Origin: Methylophaga thiooxydans DMS010
Lineage (GTDB): Bacteria > Pseudomonadota > Gammaproteobacteria > Nitrosococcales > Methylophagaceae
NCBI RefSeq assembly: GCF_000156355.1
Contig: NZ_GG657900.1
Coordinates: forward strand, 1-52,652
DNA length: 52,652 nucleotides
Direction of reading: 5' to 3'
How positions within the stretch are numbered: the first letter of the stretch is position 1; each line of letters starts with the position of its first letter. The notes below the pieces were generated by a model. The model did not search any database. It worked only from the letters and a program-made list of their open reading frames with translations, and was not told the DNA's origin. The translations under genes were made by a program, and so were the position numbers. Shown here piece by piece: positions 16,158 through 23,836 of this stretch.

Positions 16158-16741
16158 TACTTATCTCCTTTGAGTGATTTGGCGTATTCGGCTGGCTCGA
16201 CACCCAATTGCGTACAAACCGCCAACTGCGCATCAGACAGAACGGGGTTGCCGTCGTCATCGACTTGCTGTGTGGTGGTTTGTTTACCTGTCAGGGCGGC
16301 AATGGGGGCGGCTGATTTAAGGTAGGACTTCAGCACATCAACCGGCTGGTCTTTAGCCCACAGCTCCATGGCGGGAGTGAGCTTGCCATCTGCTTTGGCT
16401 GCGGCAATCATGGCGTCCTTGTCATTGCCATCCAGGCGCGCTGTCAGAGCAGCAATTTCTTCGCCTTGCTCTTTAATAACAGCCATAGCGGTGTCGGGGG
16501 TAGCCGCAGTGGCAGCAGCAACAGCTTCATCAGCGCTATCGGCTTTTTTCTTTAGCTCACCGAGAGCATTGCTAACCGCTGTCAGCGCAGCAAGCCCTGA
16601 AGTGTCTTTCAGCTCCAATGTGGTTGCCATGTTGGTAACCTGCTTATTCATAGCAGTCAGAGCTGCAGTCACCGCTGATTCATCGGCATCAGCTGCAAGG
16701 CCAAATAATTGGCGTAACAGCTTTAAAGTCTCCTCGTTCAT
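16157..16741 (-). CDS. Nested scaffold protein, Mu gpZ-like (internal start within the protease gene)
   Basis: An ATG at 16741 begins MNEETLKLLRQLFGLAADAD, exactly at the junction between protease and scaffold domains. AGAGGA lies about 8 nt upstream, an internal ribosome site of good quality. The product would be 194 aa, Ala-rich and helical, ending with the shared C-terminus (SLKGDK). In Mu the scaffold Z is made in this way from inside gene I. The internal site is seen in the sequence; its use is inferred from the family. Confidence 0.7.
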   Translation of the reverse strand: MNEETLKLLRQLFGLAADADESAVTAALTAMNKQVTNMATTLELKDTSGLAALTAVSNALGELKKKADSADEAVAAATAATPDTAMAVIKEQGEEIAALTARLDGNDKDAMIAAAKADGKLTPAMELWAKDQPVDVLKSYLKSAAPIAALTGKQTTTQQVDDDGNPVLSDAQLAVCTQLGVEPAEYAKSLKGDK

Positions 16742-17251
16742 AGAAGCGTCCTCTTGTTTTGGTTGCGGGAGAAGGGAAGCCGCTGCCAATACATCATCCA
16801 TTCCATCAATGGCTGGGTTATTGGTTAACGCGACATGAAGTAAATCCAAGACATGACCTGTTTTGGGGTCATAGGTGAAAACGGGTGAAATATATTTATA
16901 TTCTTTGTTGGTGATGAAGCCGTTGGCTTTTGGTGTCCATTCAGGACTAGACAACATGAGACCTTTATCAGGCACCCAACTCAACGCGGCAGGCTTACCC
17001 CAACCGGCAGCGGGTGCAGGCTGACCATTTTTAGCAGCCAACAAAGTTTGGTGTTCGTAATCGAAAACGATGTCGTTCTTGCGTGATTGAACGCGATTAA
17101 TAAGTGCAGCTGCAGAAACATCATCAAGATACCAAGGGCCACTCCCTGCCATCGCACCGCGAGGGGCATCGAACTTGCCAGCAGGAAATAACTGGACGGC
17201 ACCATCAGTGCCGACCAGTAGTGAGCAGATTGCAAGCGCTACGTTATGCAT
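16157..17251 (-). CDS. Prohead protease with C-terminal scaffold, Mu gpI family
   Basis: A 364-aa protein. The N-terminal 170 residues form the gpI protease domain (NDIVFDYEHQTLLAAKNGQP, PAAGWGKPAALSWVPDKGLM, YKYISPVFTYDPKTG, ALTNNPAIDGMDDVLAA), and the C-terminal 190 residues are an Ala-rich helical scaffold. The protease should trim scaffold and capsid precursors. An upstream in-frame TGA limits the start; AAGG about 6 nt before the ATG supports 17251. It lies after an intergenic region with a terminator, so it may have its own upstream signal or depend on read-through. Confidence 0.92.
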   Translation of the reverse strand: MHNVALAICSLLVGTDGAVQLFPAGKFDAPRGAMAGSGPWYLDDVSAAALINRVQSRKNDIVFDYEHQTLLAAKNGQPAPAAGWGKPAALSWVPDKGLMLSSPEWTPKANGFITNKEYKYISPVFTYDPKTGHVLDLLHVALTNNPAIDGMDDVLAAASLLPQPKQEDASMNEETLKLLRQLFGLAADADESAVTAALTAMNKQVTNMATTLELKDTSGLAALTAVSNALGELKKKADSADEAVAAATAATPDTAMAVIKEQGEEIAALTARLDGNDKDAMIAAAKADGKLTPAMELWAKDQPVDVLKSYLKSAAPIAALTGKQTTTQQVDDDGNPVLSDAQLAVCTQLGVEPAEYAKSLKGDK

Positions 17252-17276
17252 AGCGACCTTGAGGGAATGATGTCAT
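17244..17276 (-). CDS. Possible 10-aa leader peptide overlapping the protease start
   Basis: An ATG at 17276 preceded by a strong AGGAG (about 8 nt) opens a 10-codon frame (MTSFPQGRYA) whose TAA lies two bases into the second codon of the protease gene. The protease start itself has a weaker site. The arrangement would let terminating ribosomes re-initiate on the protease, a common coupling device. It is short and could be chance. Confidence 0.35.
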   Translation of the reverse strand: MTSFPQGRYA

Positions 17277-17335
17277 GGCGAGTCTCCTGTTCGTCGTTTA
17301 TTTCAAGAACAGGTGCCACTCTACGAATGCGGGGC

Positions 17336-17365
17336 AAAAAAAATGCCCTGAAACAGTTCAGGGCA
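17336..17365 (-). terminator. Intrinsic terminator downstream of the accessory membrane pair
   Basis: A perfect 9-bp stem (TGCCCTGAA at 17344-17352, ACAG loop, complement at 17357-17365) is followed on the minus strand by eight T (17336-17343). It ends transcription of the 18455-17425 gene pair before the protease gene. Read on + the stem lacks a T-run. Confidence 0.9.
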
Positions 17366-17424
17366 TTAAATATTTGTTGTTATTGAAGATACCGTCTACG
17401 CATAAAAACGGCAACAATCAGAAG

Positions 17425-18003
17425 TTAAGATGCAACCGCTTGACCTATGCAATTAGCTTCAGCATCCAGCATTGTCCATTTACTACGTACACTTTTTGAC
17501 GTGACAGCATTATCAATCTTGCGATTTTTTAGAATTAGGAGCAATGCCGTCATATATAGTACCGCCCTTAAAAAGAGTGAACCTCTGACAATGTGATAAA
17601 AGACAGTAAGGTGCATTTCTTTTTGGGCTTTTAATATCAGTTTCTTTTGATGCTCTGACTCTGTTTTTAAGAAAGCATCCTCCCAACGCTCTTGATAACG
17701 TTTTAACTGAGGACTATTTTTAATATCATTCCGGCCCAAAAATAACGTCAGGATAAAATGCATCGCACTTAACTGATGGGTGTATCTAATCACCCCATTC
17801 AAAGTCGTGCGTGTAATGCAATACAATTCATTATCAAAATCAATTTCTCCCGCTTCAGCGGCATTGAATAATTGATCACGTATATCAAAAAGGCGCTGAC
17901 GAGTAGAGTCGTTCAAATAGCTTCTATACTCAACAAACCAGGCGTACCAAATCCCAATAAATAACGCGATCAGTAATATTGAATCATTCAATTGTGAATC
18001 CAT
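17425..18003 (-). CDS. Accessory membrane protein of unknown function
   Basis: A 192-aa protein inserted between the gpG and gpI homologues, where Mu has no gene. It has an N-terminal membrane segment (SILLIALFIGIWYAWFVEY), a soluble middle with FDIRDQLFNAAEAGEIDFDN, a second weaker hydrophobic stretch (SAMHFILTLFLG) and a third one (LFLRAVLYMTALLLIL). GGAGG precedes the ATG at 18003, and that ATG overlaps the stop of the preceding gene (TGATG). A terminator follows. AT-rich compared with flanking head genes. It does not look like a structural protein; a lysogenic-conversion, exclusion or defence role is possible but not shown. Confidence 0.75.
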   Translation of the reverse strand: MDSQLNDSILLIALFIGIWYAWFVEYRSYLNDSTRQRLFDIRDQLFNAAEAGEIDFDNELYCITRTTLNGVIRYTHQLSAMHFILTLFLGRNDIKNSPQLKRYQERWEDAFLKTESEHQKKLILKAQKEMHLTVFYHIVRGSLFLRAVLYMTALLLILKNRKIDNAVTSKSVRSKWTMLDAEANCIGQAVAS

Positions 18004-18455
18004 CACACATCCTCCGGTCTTGTTTCGCCTCTTGGCGTTAAGTCACTAGATGTTCTCTTACTGTCCACTTCTTTTTCATACATCTCTTTATATGGTTGAT
18101 AGCGTTCAACCACATTTTTTCTATGTCTTGACTGACCTCTACCATATAAAATCCCGAACACACCAAAGAGACCACCGAGCAAGCCAACTAGATAACTACT
18201 CTCTTCAGCTGACTTTTCATCCTTGTTAATTTCAGCGTGGATTTTCGCGTTAATGCCAATATCAGCTTTTGTTGTTTTACCAGCCCATGAAATTGCAACT
18301 GGCGATAAAAGATATAGCCCTAAAACCAATGCTGACCCAGCAATAAACCACCTTATAGTTTTTGACCACTCAGCAGCTCGCATTGTTGCGATACTTCCCC
18401 GAAGCGATGCATTTTCAACGAGTAAGTCTGTTCTTGATTGATATTTGTCTGCCAT
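18003..18455 (-). CDS. Accessory membrane protein of unknown function
   Basis: A 150-aa protein, first of the pair between gpG and gpI. It has a soluble N-terminus (MADKYQSRTDLLVENASLRG), a membrane segment (WFIAGSALVLGLYLLSPVAI), a short acidic linker (INKDEKSAEESS), a second glycine-rich membrane segment (YLVGLLGGLFGVFGILYG) and a basic soluble tail (RHRKNVVERYQPYK). The ATG at 18455 lacks a clear ribosome site; an in-frame TTG at 18464 or an ATG at 18383 preceded by GGGGAAG are alternatives. It is coupled to the next gene by TGATG, so the two probably act together. Confidence 0.7.
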   Translation of the reverse strand: MADKYQSRTDLLVENASLRGSIATMRAAEWSKTIRWFIAGSALVLGLYLLSPVAISWAGKTTKADIGINAKIHAEINKDEKSAEESSYLVGLLGGLFGVFGILYGRGQSRHRKNVVERYQPYKEMYEKEVDSKRTSSDLTPRGETRPEDV

Positions 18456-18464
18456 CAGGCACAA

Positions 18465-18685
18465 AAAAACCCGACACCAATCAAACCATCAGCATCAGGG
18501 TTACTCCCTATTAGTAGTTATCCATAATAAGGCATATTGTCACAGTTTTACATATCCAAGCAATAGCAACACTATTAAAGACCGCTTAACCCCGTTTAAA
18601 TTCCCGCACAATCGTTTAATACTTTTATATTCCAATACTGACCGCACATCAACAGTTAAAACAGCTTAGAACGGCACACAGAGAT
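18465..18685. other. Central non-coding region between gpG and the accessory pair; possible strong gyrase site
   Basis: This 221-bp AT-rich stretch has no open frame. On the minus strand it holds a possible promoter for the accessory pair (TTGCTT at 18563-18558, 18-bp spacer, CAATAT at 18539-18534) and a run of seven T just before that gene, which may be a terminator-like remnant for gpG transcripts. It is about 19.2 kb from the prophage left end, the middle of a Mu-sized genome, and lies between the G and I homologues. In Mu the strong gyrase site needed for replication is located exactly between G and I. I cannot recognise the gyrase motif itself. Confidence 0.45.
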
Positions 18686-19135
18686 TCAACGTAGTGCATC
18701 TTGAAAGTGTTCGTAAAGGGTATCAATTATCATTTGTTCATCGTCTTCTGACACACCCAAGTAGGGCCTGGCGGGAATACCTCGGTCTTCATCACCGAAC
18801 TGATGGGTCGCGCCCTGGATAAGGTTGGTACCCATTTCCATACTCTGGCTGCTGGTGTTATAGGCTAGCGTGTCACGCATGAATCCTTCTAGCACCAGCA
18901 CCTTGTCGGCGTTTTTCTTTTTACGTGCCTGATATTTCGGATCGAGTGGCTCCCATGGGTTACTTTCAGGATCGACTTGCTGATCCCATCGATCATGGGT
19001 GCTGTTAAGTAAACCTTCACCGATATCGATAAAGGCGGGTTCCAAGTCTTCACCGGCATCGACCAGGGCGCGTAGCCGGGCGGCGATGGCTTTATCCGGG
19101 AAGCTATAGTCGATACTGATTGATGCGCCTGCCAT
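18686..19135 (-). CDS. Virion morphogenesis protein, Mu gpG family
   Basis: A 149-aa protein of the phage virion morphogenesis (gpG) family: LEPAFIDIGEGLLNSTHDRW near the start, then DPESNPWEPLDPKYQARKKK, then GATHQFGDEDRGIPARPYLG, which carries the family's IPARPFLG-like motif near residue 125. It acts in head-tail joining or tail completion in Mu. The ATG overlaps the stop of a tiny upstream frame (TAATG). Confidence 0.92.
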   Translation of the reverse strand: MAGASISIDYSFPDKAIAARLRALVDAGEDLEPAFIDIGEGLLNSTHDRWDQQVDPESNPWEPLDPKYQARKKKNADKVLVLEGFMRDTLAYNTSSQSMEMGTNLIQGATHQFGDEDRGIPARPYLGVSEDDEQMIIDTLYEHFQDALR

Positions 19136-19242
19136 TATTCACCTATACTATGTTTATCGGTTGCGATGCTGGCGCGTACGCCCATAGCATCAAAAACCCG
19201 CCAACCTGGTGCGTCAGGAAAAGTGGCCCCATCATTCTTCAT
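19135..19242 (-). CDS. Tiny gene between gpF and gpG (35 aa)
   Basis: A 35-codon frame (starts MKNDGATFPDAPGWRVFDAM, ends KHSIGE) begins 11 bp inside the 3' end of gpF and ends with TAATG on the gpG start. It fills the whole gap between the two genes, and both junctions are typical of coupled phage genes. The PGWRVFDAMGVRA pattern looks like real protein rather than random sequence. There is no good ribosome site, so it would depend on coupling. Confidence 0.5.
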   Translation of the reverse strand: MKNDGATFPDAPGWRVFDAMGVRASIATDKHSIGE

Positions 19243-20449
19243 CCCCATACACCAGATACCCCTTACGCTGACTGTTCAGGTAATTACGGCGTGATGTCGG
19301 GATAAACGTCCAGCTTTCCAGTAACCCCTTTCTCACATTGGCCACCGCGACCAGGTACCGGCCTTTACCGATATCGTAGGCTTTGACAATGCGAGAGCGC
19401 AGCACCACTTTGCCAGTGCCGTTGTGTTGCTGGAACGATAACCAGACTTCATAAGGATTGGTCAGCAAGTCGTCCAGTAACGGCAGGAACTCAGCACGGG
19501 CGGGATCAATATGTTCTGATAATGCCTTGCTGTTGAGCAGAAACGGTAAGCCTCCGGGGGTGTAGAGTTTCTCTTCACCCACTTGTTTTTGCAGCTGCTC
19601 ATATACTTCTGCTTTTTTATTTAAGCGTGATCCCAACTTCACCGGCGACTTGGTGAAAGGTATCTGTTGTTCTCTGCCAGCTTCAGCCCAGCCTTGTGGT
19701 GTGAGCGTTGTCCACTGAGTGCGTGTTTTTGTGTATTGCGCCATCACATCATCAGCCAGCTGCTCACCAAAAGCGGCTCTGCCTGGATTATAGGCGAAGC
19801 CCGGATCAACACCTTTGGGTACGCTTACGGTACGAGGCGACGGGCCTCGGACACCGACCACTTTATCTTCCAGTTCTACTGCAGGAGCGTTATCCGGGCC
19901 AGTTTTACCGAGCTTATCCATATCGCGTTTGCTGAGTGTTCTGACCCGACACTTGCAACCCCAGCCGTTCTGGGGGTAATGGGTCTGCCAGAATGGGTCG
20001 TCGGCATCAAGGATTAATCCGTCCCAGGCTACATGCTCTGGCCGTGGATGCTCGACAGCATCATTGTGTATGTACTGCCAGAATGGTCGAGTGTGTTTGA
20101 CTTGCTGCATCTGGGCATATCGACCAGCGTTATGGCTTTGATACAGATTGGTCTCGTAGATAACCCGGCTGCGCCAGTTGCGACCACCGTTATAGCCCCA
20201 GCCGTGCTTGCTGACTATCTGATCAAAGTCTTTGCGAAAGTCCTTCAGGCTCATGCCTTCAGTAATCACTTTGTCCATTGATGAACGAAAATCGTTAAGC
20301 AGGTCTTCTTTCATCGCCCCGGCAATGACAAAGGCACGGGCATGCTGGCCCTCATAGATATCTGTCCAGGATGCCGTCGGCAGGTTCAGCTTGTCACGAA
20401 ACGCATCAACCGCTTTATTGAAAGGCATGGAGCCGTAATTGATGTTCAT
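19232..20449 (-). CDS. Head morphogenesis protein, Mu gpF family, fused to a PBECR-type nuclease domain
   Basis: A 405-aa protein. Residues 1-230 are the Mu gpF/SPP1 gp7 domain (SMPFNKAVDAFRDKLNLPTA at the start, then NLYQSHNAGRYAQMQQVKHT, and a RPEHVAWDGL to QNGWGCKCRVRTL segment with the conserved Cys pair). The C-terminal 130 residues (KAEVYEQLQKQVGEEKLYTP, PARAEFLPLLDDLLTNPYEV, VVLRSRIVKAYDIGKGRYLV, GLLESWTFIPTSRRNYLNSQ) match the barnase/EndoU/colicin/RelE-like PBECR fold often fused to this family. The first part is a minor head protein carried into the capsid; the second may be an injected nuclease. Catalytic residues are not assigned. Confidence 0.85.
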   Translation of the reverse strand: MNINYGSMPFNKAVDAFRDKLNLPTASWTDIYEGQHARAFVIAGAMKEDLLNDFRSSMDKVITEGMSLKDFRKDFDQIVSKHGWGYNGGRNWRSRVIYETNLYQSHNAGRYAQMQQVKHTRPFWQYIHNDAVEHPRPEHVAWDGLILDADDPFWQTHYPQNGWGCKCRVRTLSKRDMDKLGKTGPDNAPAVELEDKVVGVRGPSPRTVSVPKGVDPGFAYNPGRAAFGEQLADDVMAQYTKTRTQWTTLTPQGWAEAGREQQIPFTKSPVKLGSRLNKKAEVYEQLQKQVGEEKLYTPGGLPFLLNSKALSEHIDPARAEFLPLLDDLLTNPYEVWLSFQQHNGTGKVVLRSRIVKAYDIGKGRYLVAVANVRKGLLESWTFIPTSRRNYLNSQRKGYLVYGDEE

Positions 20450-20746
20450 TTAGCCAGCTTCATGCAATTTTTGCTTCAGCAGATAACCTTCCAGTTGCCA
20501 GATTTTATTTTTGGCATTCTCATAGGCTATCTTCTCACCTATTTCAGCGTCGAAGTTTTCTGGACTAGCGCAAGCTGATTCACCTGTTACAGTAAAGCCA
20601 TTTTGTAAAGTTAAGCAGCAGACAGTTAATTGGCTTCCTTCAAATACGTGATACTGCTCTGACTTGATTACAGCCTGAAGCATATCTGGAGTTAACCTTG
20701 GAGCGTTAAGTTCTTTCTTTTGAATTTCATTTTCTATTTCAGTCAT
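20450..20746 (-). CDS. Gp49/Sf6 gp66-family phage protein
   Basis: A 98-aa protein with the family pattern of the N4 gp49/Sf6 gene 66 group: LTPDMLQAVIKSEQYHVFEG, TVCCLTLQNGFTVTGESAC, NFDAEIGEKIAYENAKNKIW and a final LEGYLLKQKL. The function is unknown. The start at 20746 is preferred because GAGG precedes it by about 9 nt; five upstream in-frame codons are within the portal gene. It is unusual to find this family between portal and gpF. Confidence 0.85.
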   Translation of the reverse strand: MTEIENEIQKKELNAPRLTPDMLQAVIKSEQYHVFEGSQLTVCCLTLQNGFTVTGESACASPENFDAEIGEKIAYENAKNKIWQLEGYLLKQKLHEAG

Positions 20747-22304
20747 TTTCAGACACCTCATAACGCCCAGCCAGCTCAGCGGTGGCCAGCGCCATTTGAA
20801 TCACGTCAGCAAGTTCTTCCGGGTCAAGAAAACCGAATGCTTCGACCAGGCGATCCTGAAAGTCTTCTAGCGTGCCACCGTTATCATCCACTTCCTCTAA
20901 TAAGGATTTAATACGGTTATAAAGGTCGTCTAACGGTGACTGTGCTTGTGTTGCCAGTTGATTCACAACACCATCTAACTCTGTTTCATTATCACCGGCT
21001 TTGGCTGCAGCGGTAGCGGCGGCATTCGGGCGTGCAGCATCATTTTGTTCAGGGGTGTTAGTTGGAACCGGTTCATAGCCTTCACCATAGATCTCCGTCA
21101 GTTTTTCTTGGTTAAGCCGGTAGCCCATATCGAACAAAAGCTTATCGCGTTCGGCGCGTTCGTTAAGTTCTTCACCTTCCTCAGAGATGAACTTGATACG
21201 TGGGCCACGGCGTGGATCGGCACCGGGAATATTGAGTGCAACCATTGGCCAAAGTAGGTCACGGTTTAAGGTGCCAGCAATTTGCCGCACGTCACTGACC
21301 AGCAGATCATGACGCACTTCATTATGGATATCACCCAGGTTAGAACCCAGACCGGTATTTTGTGCCGTACTGGTTAAGGTGCCACCGAGAATCGCTTTAG
21401 ACTGAACCGACTCGCACCAGTTGATCATAAACTGGTATGGGTCGCTGGCTCCCTTGGCGGCCTCTTTAAAATCGACATCCATACCATCGGGCATGATGCC
21501 TGCAGCACTGTGGCCGATACCAATGACGGCGCGAAGCAAGGTATTTTTTTCTTCATCACTGGCACCGCTGGGGTAAGTGCCGAGTCGCATTGGTATGCCA
21601 TAGACTTCCAGAAACTCGGCCAGATCCCGAATGCTGTAGTTTTTAAACAGGTATGGCCATGCGAGGATACGATGCAAACCGCCACGGGCAATGCTGCCAG
21701 ACTTGGCTTTATGAACATGCGTTACCCAGCCAAACGGCCACAATTCATCACCTCTGCCACCACTGTTACGCAGCAGAATCTTTTTGCGATCATTTTCATC
21801 GATGGTAAATAGGCGTGCTGATTGATGCTCTAGCGTTGGTAACAGCGTTTTACCCAGCTTATGCCAACCGAGTTCCAGCATCGAATAGCCTTTGCCAATC
21901 GCATCACCGATATCGAAAAGGTGATCTTCGAAGTCTTCCATGTCAAGCAGCCACTCTTTGACCTCTTCGGCAAGCGCTTCTTCTTTTTTATCGGCATTAC
22001 GCGGTGCGACCACATCCCAATCGACACCCATCAACGCCCGTTTTCGCTTACTCATTTCCGCAAAGACATGGGCATCTTTTTCTTCCATATCTTCAAACAG
22101 GTCGGCCTGTTCGACCAGATTGCCTTGTTCAGCTGCTTGCAGAATGCTGGCTAACTTGCGTGGTGTTAAACCACCTGAAGGATGGTTCTCAAACTCTTTA
22201 CTGATAAAGCCGAGCTTGGATGTTTGCTCTTCACTCAGTGCTTCTCGCACCTGTACTGGCTTACCAGCGGCATCTACGATTTGACTTGTTCTTACTTGTT
22301 CCAT
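20739..22304 (-). CDS. Portal protein, Mu gp29 family (DUF935)
   Basis: A 521-aa portal protein. It begins MEQVRTSQIVDAAGKPVQVR, with GLTPRKLASILQAAEQGNLV, FEDMEEKDAHVFAEMSKRKR, FKNYSIRDLAEFLEVYGIPM and a DIHNEVRHDLLVSDVRQIAG region, all typical of DUF935. Twelve copies should form the DNA channel at one capsid vertex. The start at 22304 is chosen from the position of a G-rich ribosome site; an ATG three codons earlier is equally possible. It nearly abuts the terminase stop. Confidence 0.93.
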   Translation of the reverse strand: MEQVRTSQIVDAAGKPVQVREALSEEQTSKLGFISKEFENHPSGGLTPRKLASILQAAEQGNLVEQADLFEDMEEKDAHVFAEMSKRKRALMGVDWDVVAPRNADKKEEALAEEVKEWLLDMEDFEDHLFDIGDAIGKGYSMLELGWHKLGKTLLPTLEHQSARLFTIDENDRKKILLRNSGGRGDELWPFGWVTHVHKAKSGSIARGGLHRILAWPYLFKNYSIRDLAEFLEVYGIPMRLGTYPSGASDEEKNTLLRAVIGIGHSAAGIMPDGMDVDFKEAAKGASDPYQFMINWCESVQSKAILGGTLTSTAQNTGLGSNLGDIHNEVRHDLLVSDVRQIAGTLNRDLLWPMVALNIPGADPRRGPRIKFISEEGEELNERAERDKLLFDMGYRLNQEKLTEIYGEGYEPVPTNTPEQNDAARPNAAATAAAKAGDNETELDGVVNQLATQAQSPLDDLYNRIKSLLEEVDDNGGTLEDFQDRLVEAFGFLDPEELADVIQMALATAELAGRYEVSEND

Positions 22305-22306
22305 TG

Positions 22307-23833
22307 TTACCATCCACCGCCTTTTTGCATCAGGCTGCTGTAGTCGTTGTCGGGGTTGTCGCGTTCGGTTTTGCTGGGGGCTGCTGTCCACTCAATCGGT
22401 GAAGCCAAATCAAAGCTGGCAGCATGCGCCATGACCAAACTAATCGCTGCGTCACCGTGTCGGCTTTTGGCAGCATCGGTTTTACCATCGGGCAATTTCG
22501 GTACACCTTTAATCACTTGCAGCGCACCGATATCGTCTGCGACATCGGCATCACGCGGGATAAGAATGGTGTCGTCCTCAAACGCAGCTTTGAACTTGGG
22601 CATATTATCCAGGTACCAGCTTTGGCTAAGCATCACTTCTTCGACCACATTGACGCCATAGCGGTACTTGGCTTGCTCTGCCAGATACTGACCATTACCA
22701 CGGGCATCCAGCTTGGCCGCACTGAATCGAGGCAAACGATCACAGATATAAAACAGCACCTGCTCTTGCTGCTTGAACGGCACGTTGTGCAGTTCAACCA
22801 TAAATGGCACTACGCGCCTGAGCTGCTGACTGATGGTCATCGGTGTCAGCACGGTTAAGTCACCGGAGCGACCAAAATCTTCGCCTAAAACGTGGCGTAA
22901 ATTGGGATTTAACTGGTCTAAAAGCGGCTTTAAATTAACCTCACACCAGGCCAGCATTTCTGCCTGGCGAAGATGCTCTGGCCACAGGTTGAACTCGGCG
23001 GTACCGGAATAGCGCAGCACCGGCACATCATGCATGCGGGACTCACGTAGGGCGCGGCTGATATAGGTGCCACCGCCTTGTTTGGGGACGCAGTCATATT
23101 CTTCTTCGGCATCTTCGGTACTGGCAGTATTTTTACGAAGCCCAGCTTTCCATTCGTCTTCGCCTTCTTGTGTCCATTGAATTTTCTGAATTTGGCAGAT
23201 GCGTTTATAGAGACCCATTTCACACGCATCATCCAGTGTGATTCGATGAACGCTGTAATCTTTTTTTCCAGATCGACTGTCTTCGATGAGTTCATTGAAC
23301 AGGTTTTCTACGCCATTATGCGTAGAGATGATTCGAATTTTGCTGCCCCACATCGTCAGAGCTAACGCAGCTTTTAAAAGCTCATCAAGTGCATCATGGA
23401 ATGCCGCCTCATCAATGCAGACATTACCCTGACGACCACGCATATTGCTGGGTCGTGAGCTGAGTGCCTGAATCTTAAAGCCGCTGGCAAAGCGAATAGT
23501 GAAGGTGAGAATATCTTTGTCTTCATCTTCAAAGATTTCCTCTTCAATGGCTGAGGCAGCCTTATTGAATGACTTAGCCCACATCGAACAAGCATCAATA
23601 AACTCTACGGCCATCTCTTTATTAGAACCAACGTAGTAGCAGTTGGTACCGCCCGCAGCCTTTGACGATGAGGCGGCTAATACTTGATCGGCTGCTTCAG
23701 CCCAAGTTAAACCTGTACGTCGTGACTTTTCAGCAAGCTTAAGAATACTGTCATCTGCCATCCAGTTCTTTTGATATGGCAGCAGGACATCATTCGGATC
23801 GTAATCTTTGTATATGGCTAAAGCAGCGCCCAT
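22307..23833 (-). CDS. Terminase large subunit, Mu gp28 family
   Basis: A 508-aa terminase. It starts with DVLLPYQKNWMADDSILKLA, followed by the ATPase entry motif KSRRTGLTWAEAADQVLAA (a variant Walker A typical of Mu-like terminases), a Walker B region (GRQGNVCIDEAAFHDALDEL) and a C-terminal nuclease domain with acidic residues in GEDFGRSGDLTVL, FSAAKLDARGNGQYLAEQA and AAKSRHGDAAISLVMA. It packages phage DNA headful-wise from an integrated copy, taking host DNA at the ends. Confidence 0.95.
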   Translation of the reverse strand: MGAALAIYKDYDPNDVLLPYQKNWMADDSILKLAEKSRRTGLTWAEAADQVLAASSSKAAGGTNCYYVGSNKEMAVEFIDACSMWAKSFNKAASAIEEEIFEDEDKDILTFTIRFASGFKIQALSSRPSNMRGRQGNVCIDEAAFHDALDELLKAALALTMWGSKIRIISTHNGVENLFNELIEDSRSGKKDYSVHRITLDDACEMGLYKRICQIQKIQWTQEGEDEWKAGLRKNTASTEDAEEEYDCVPKQGGGTYISRALRESRMHDVPVLRYSGTAEFNLWPEHLRQAEMLAWCEVNLKPLLDQLNPNLRHVLGEDFGRSGDLTVLTPMTISQQLRRVVPFMVELHNVPFKQQEQVLFYICDRLPRFSAAKLDARGNGQYLAEQAKYRYGVNVVEEVMLSQSWYLDNMPKFKAAFEDDTILIPRDADVADDIGALQVIKGVPKLPDGKTDAAKSRHGDAAISLVMAHAASFDLASPIEWTAAPSKTERDNPDNDYSSLMQKGGGW

Positions 23834-23836
23834 CGC

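Noticed and set aside
18541..18640. A TTAAATTCCCG motif similar to repeats at the prophage left end (possible nested transposable end)
   Set aside because: Only a short match in AT-rich DNA, with no transposase, no matching second end and no target duplication.
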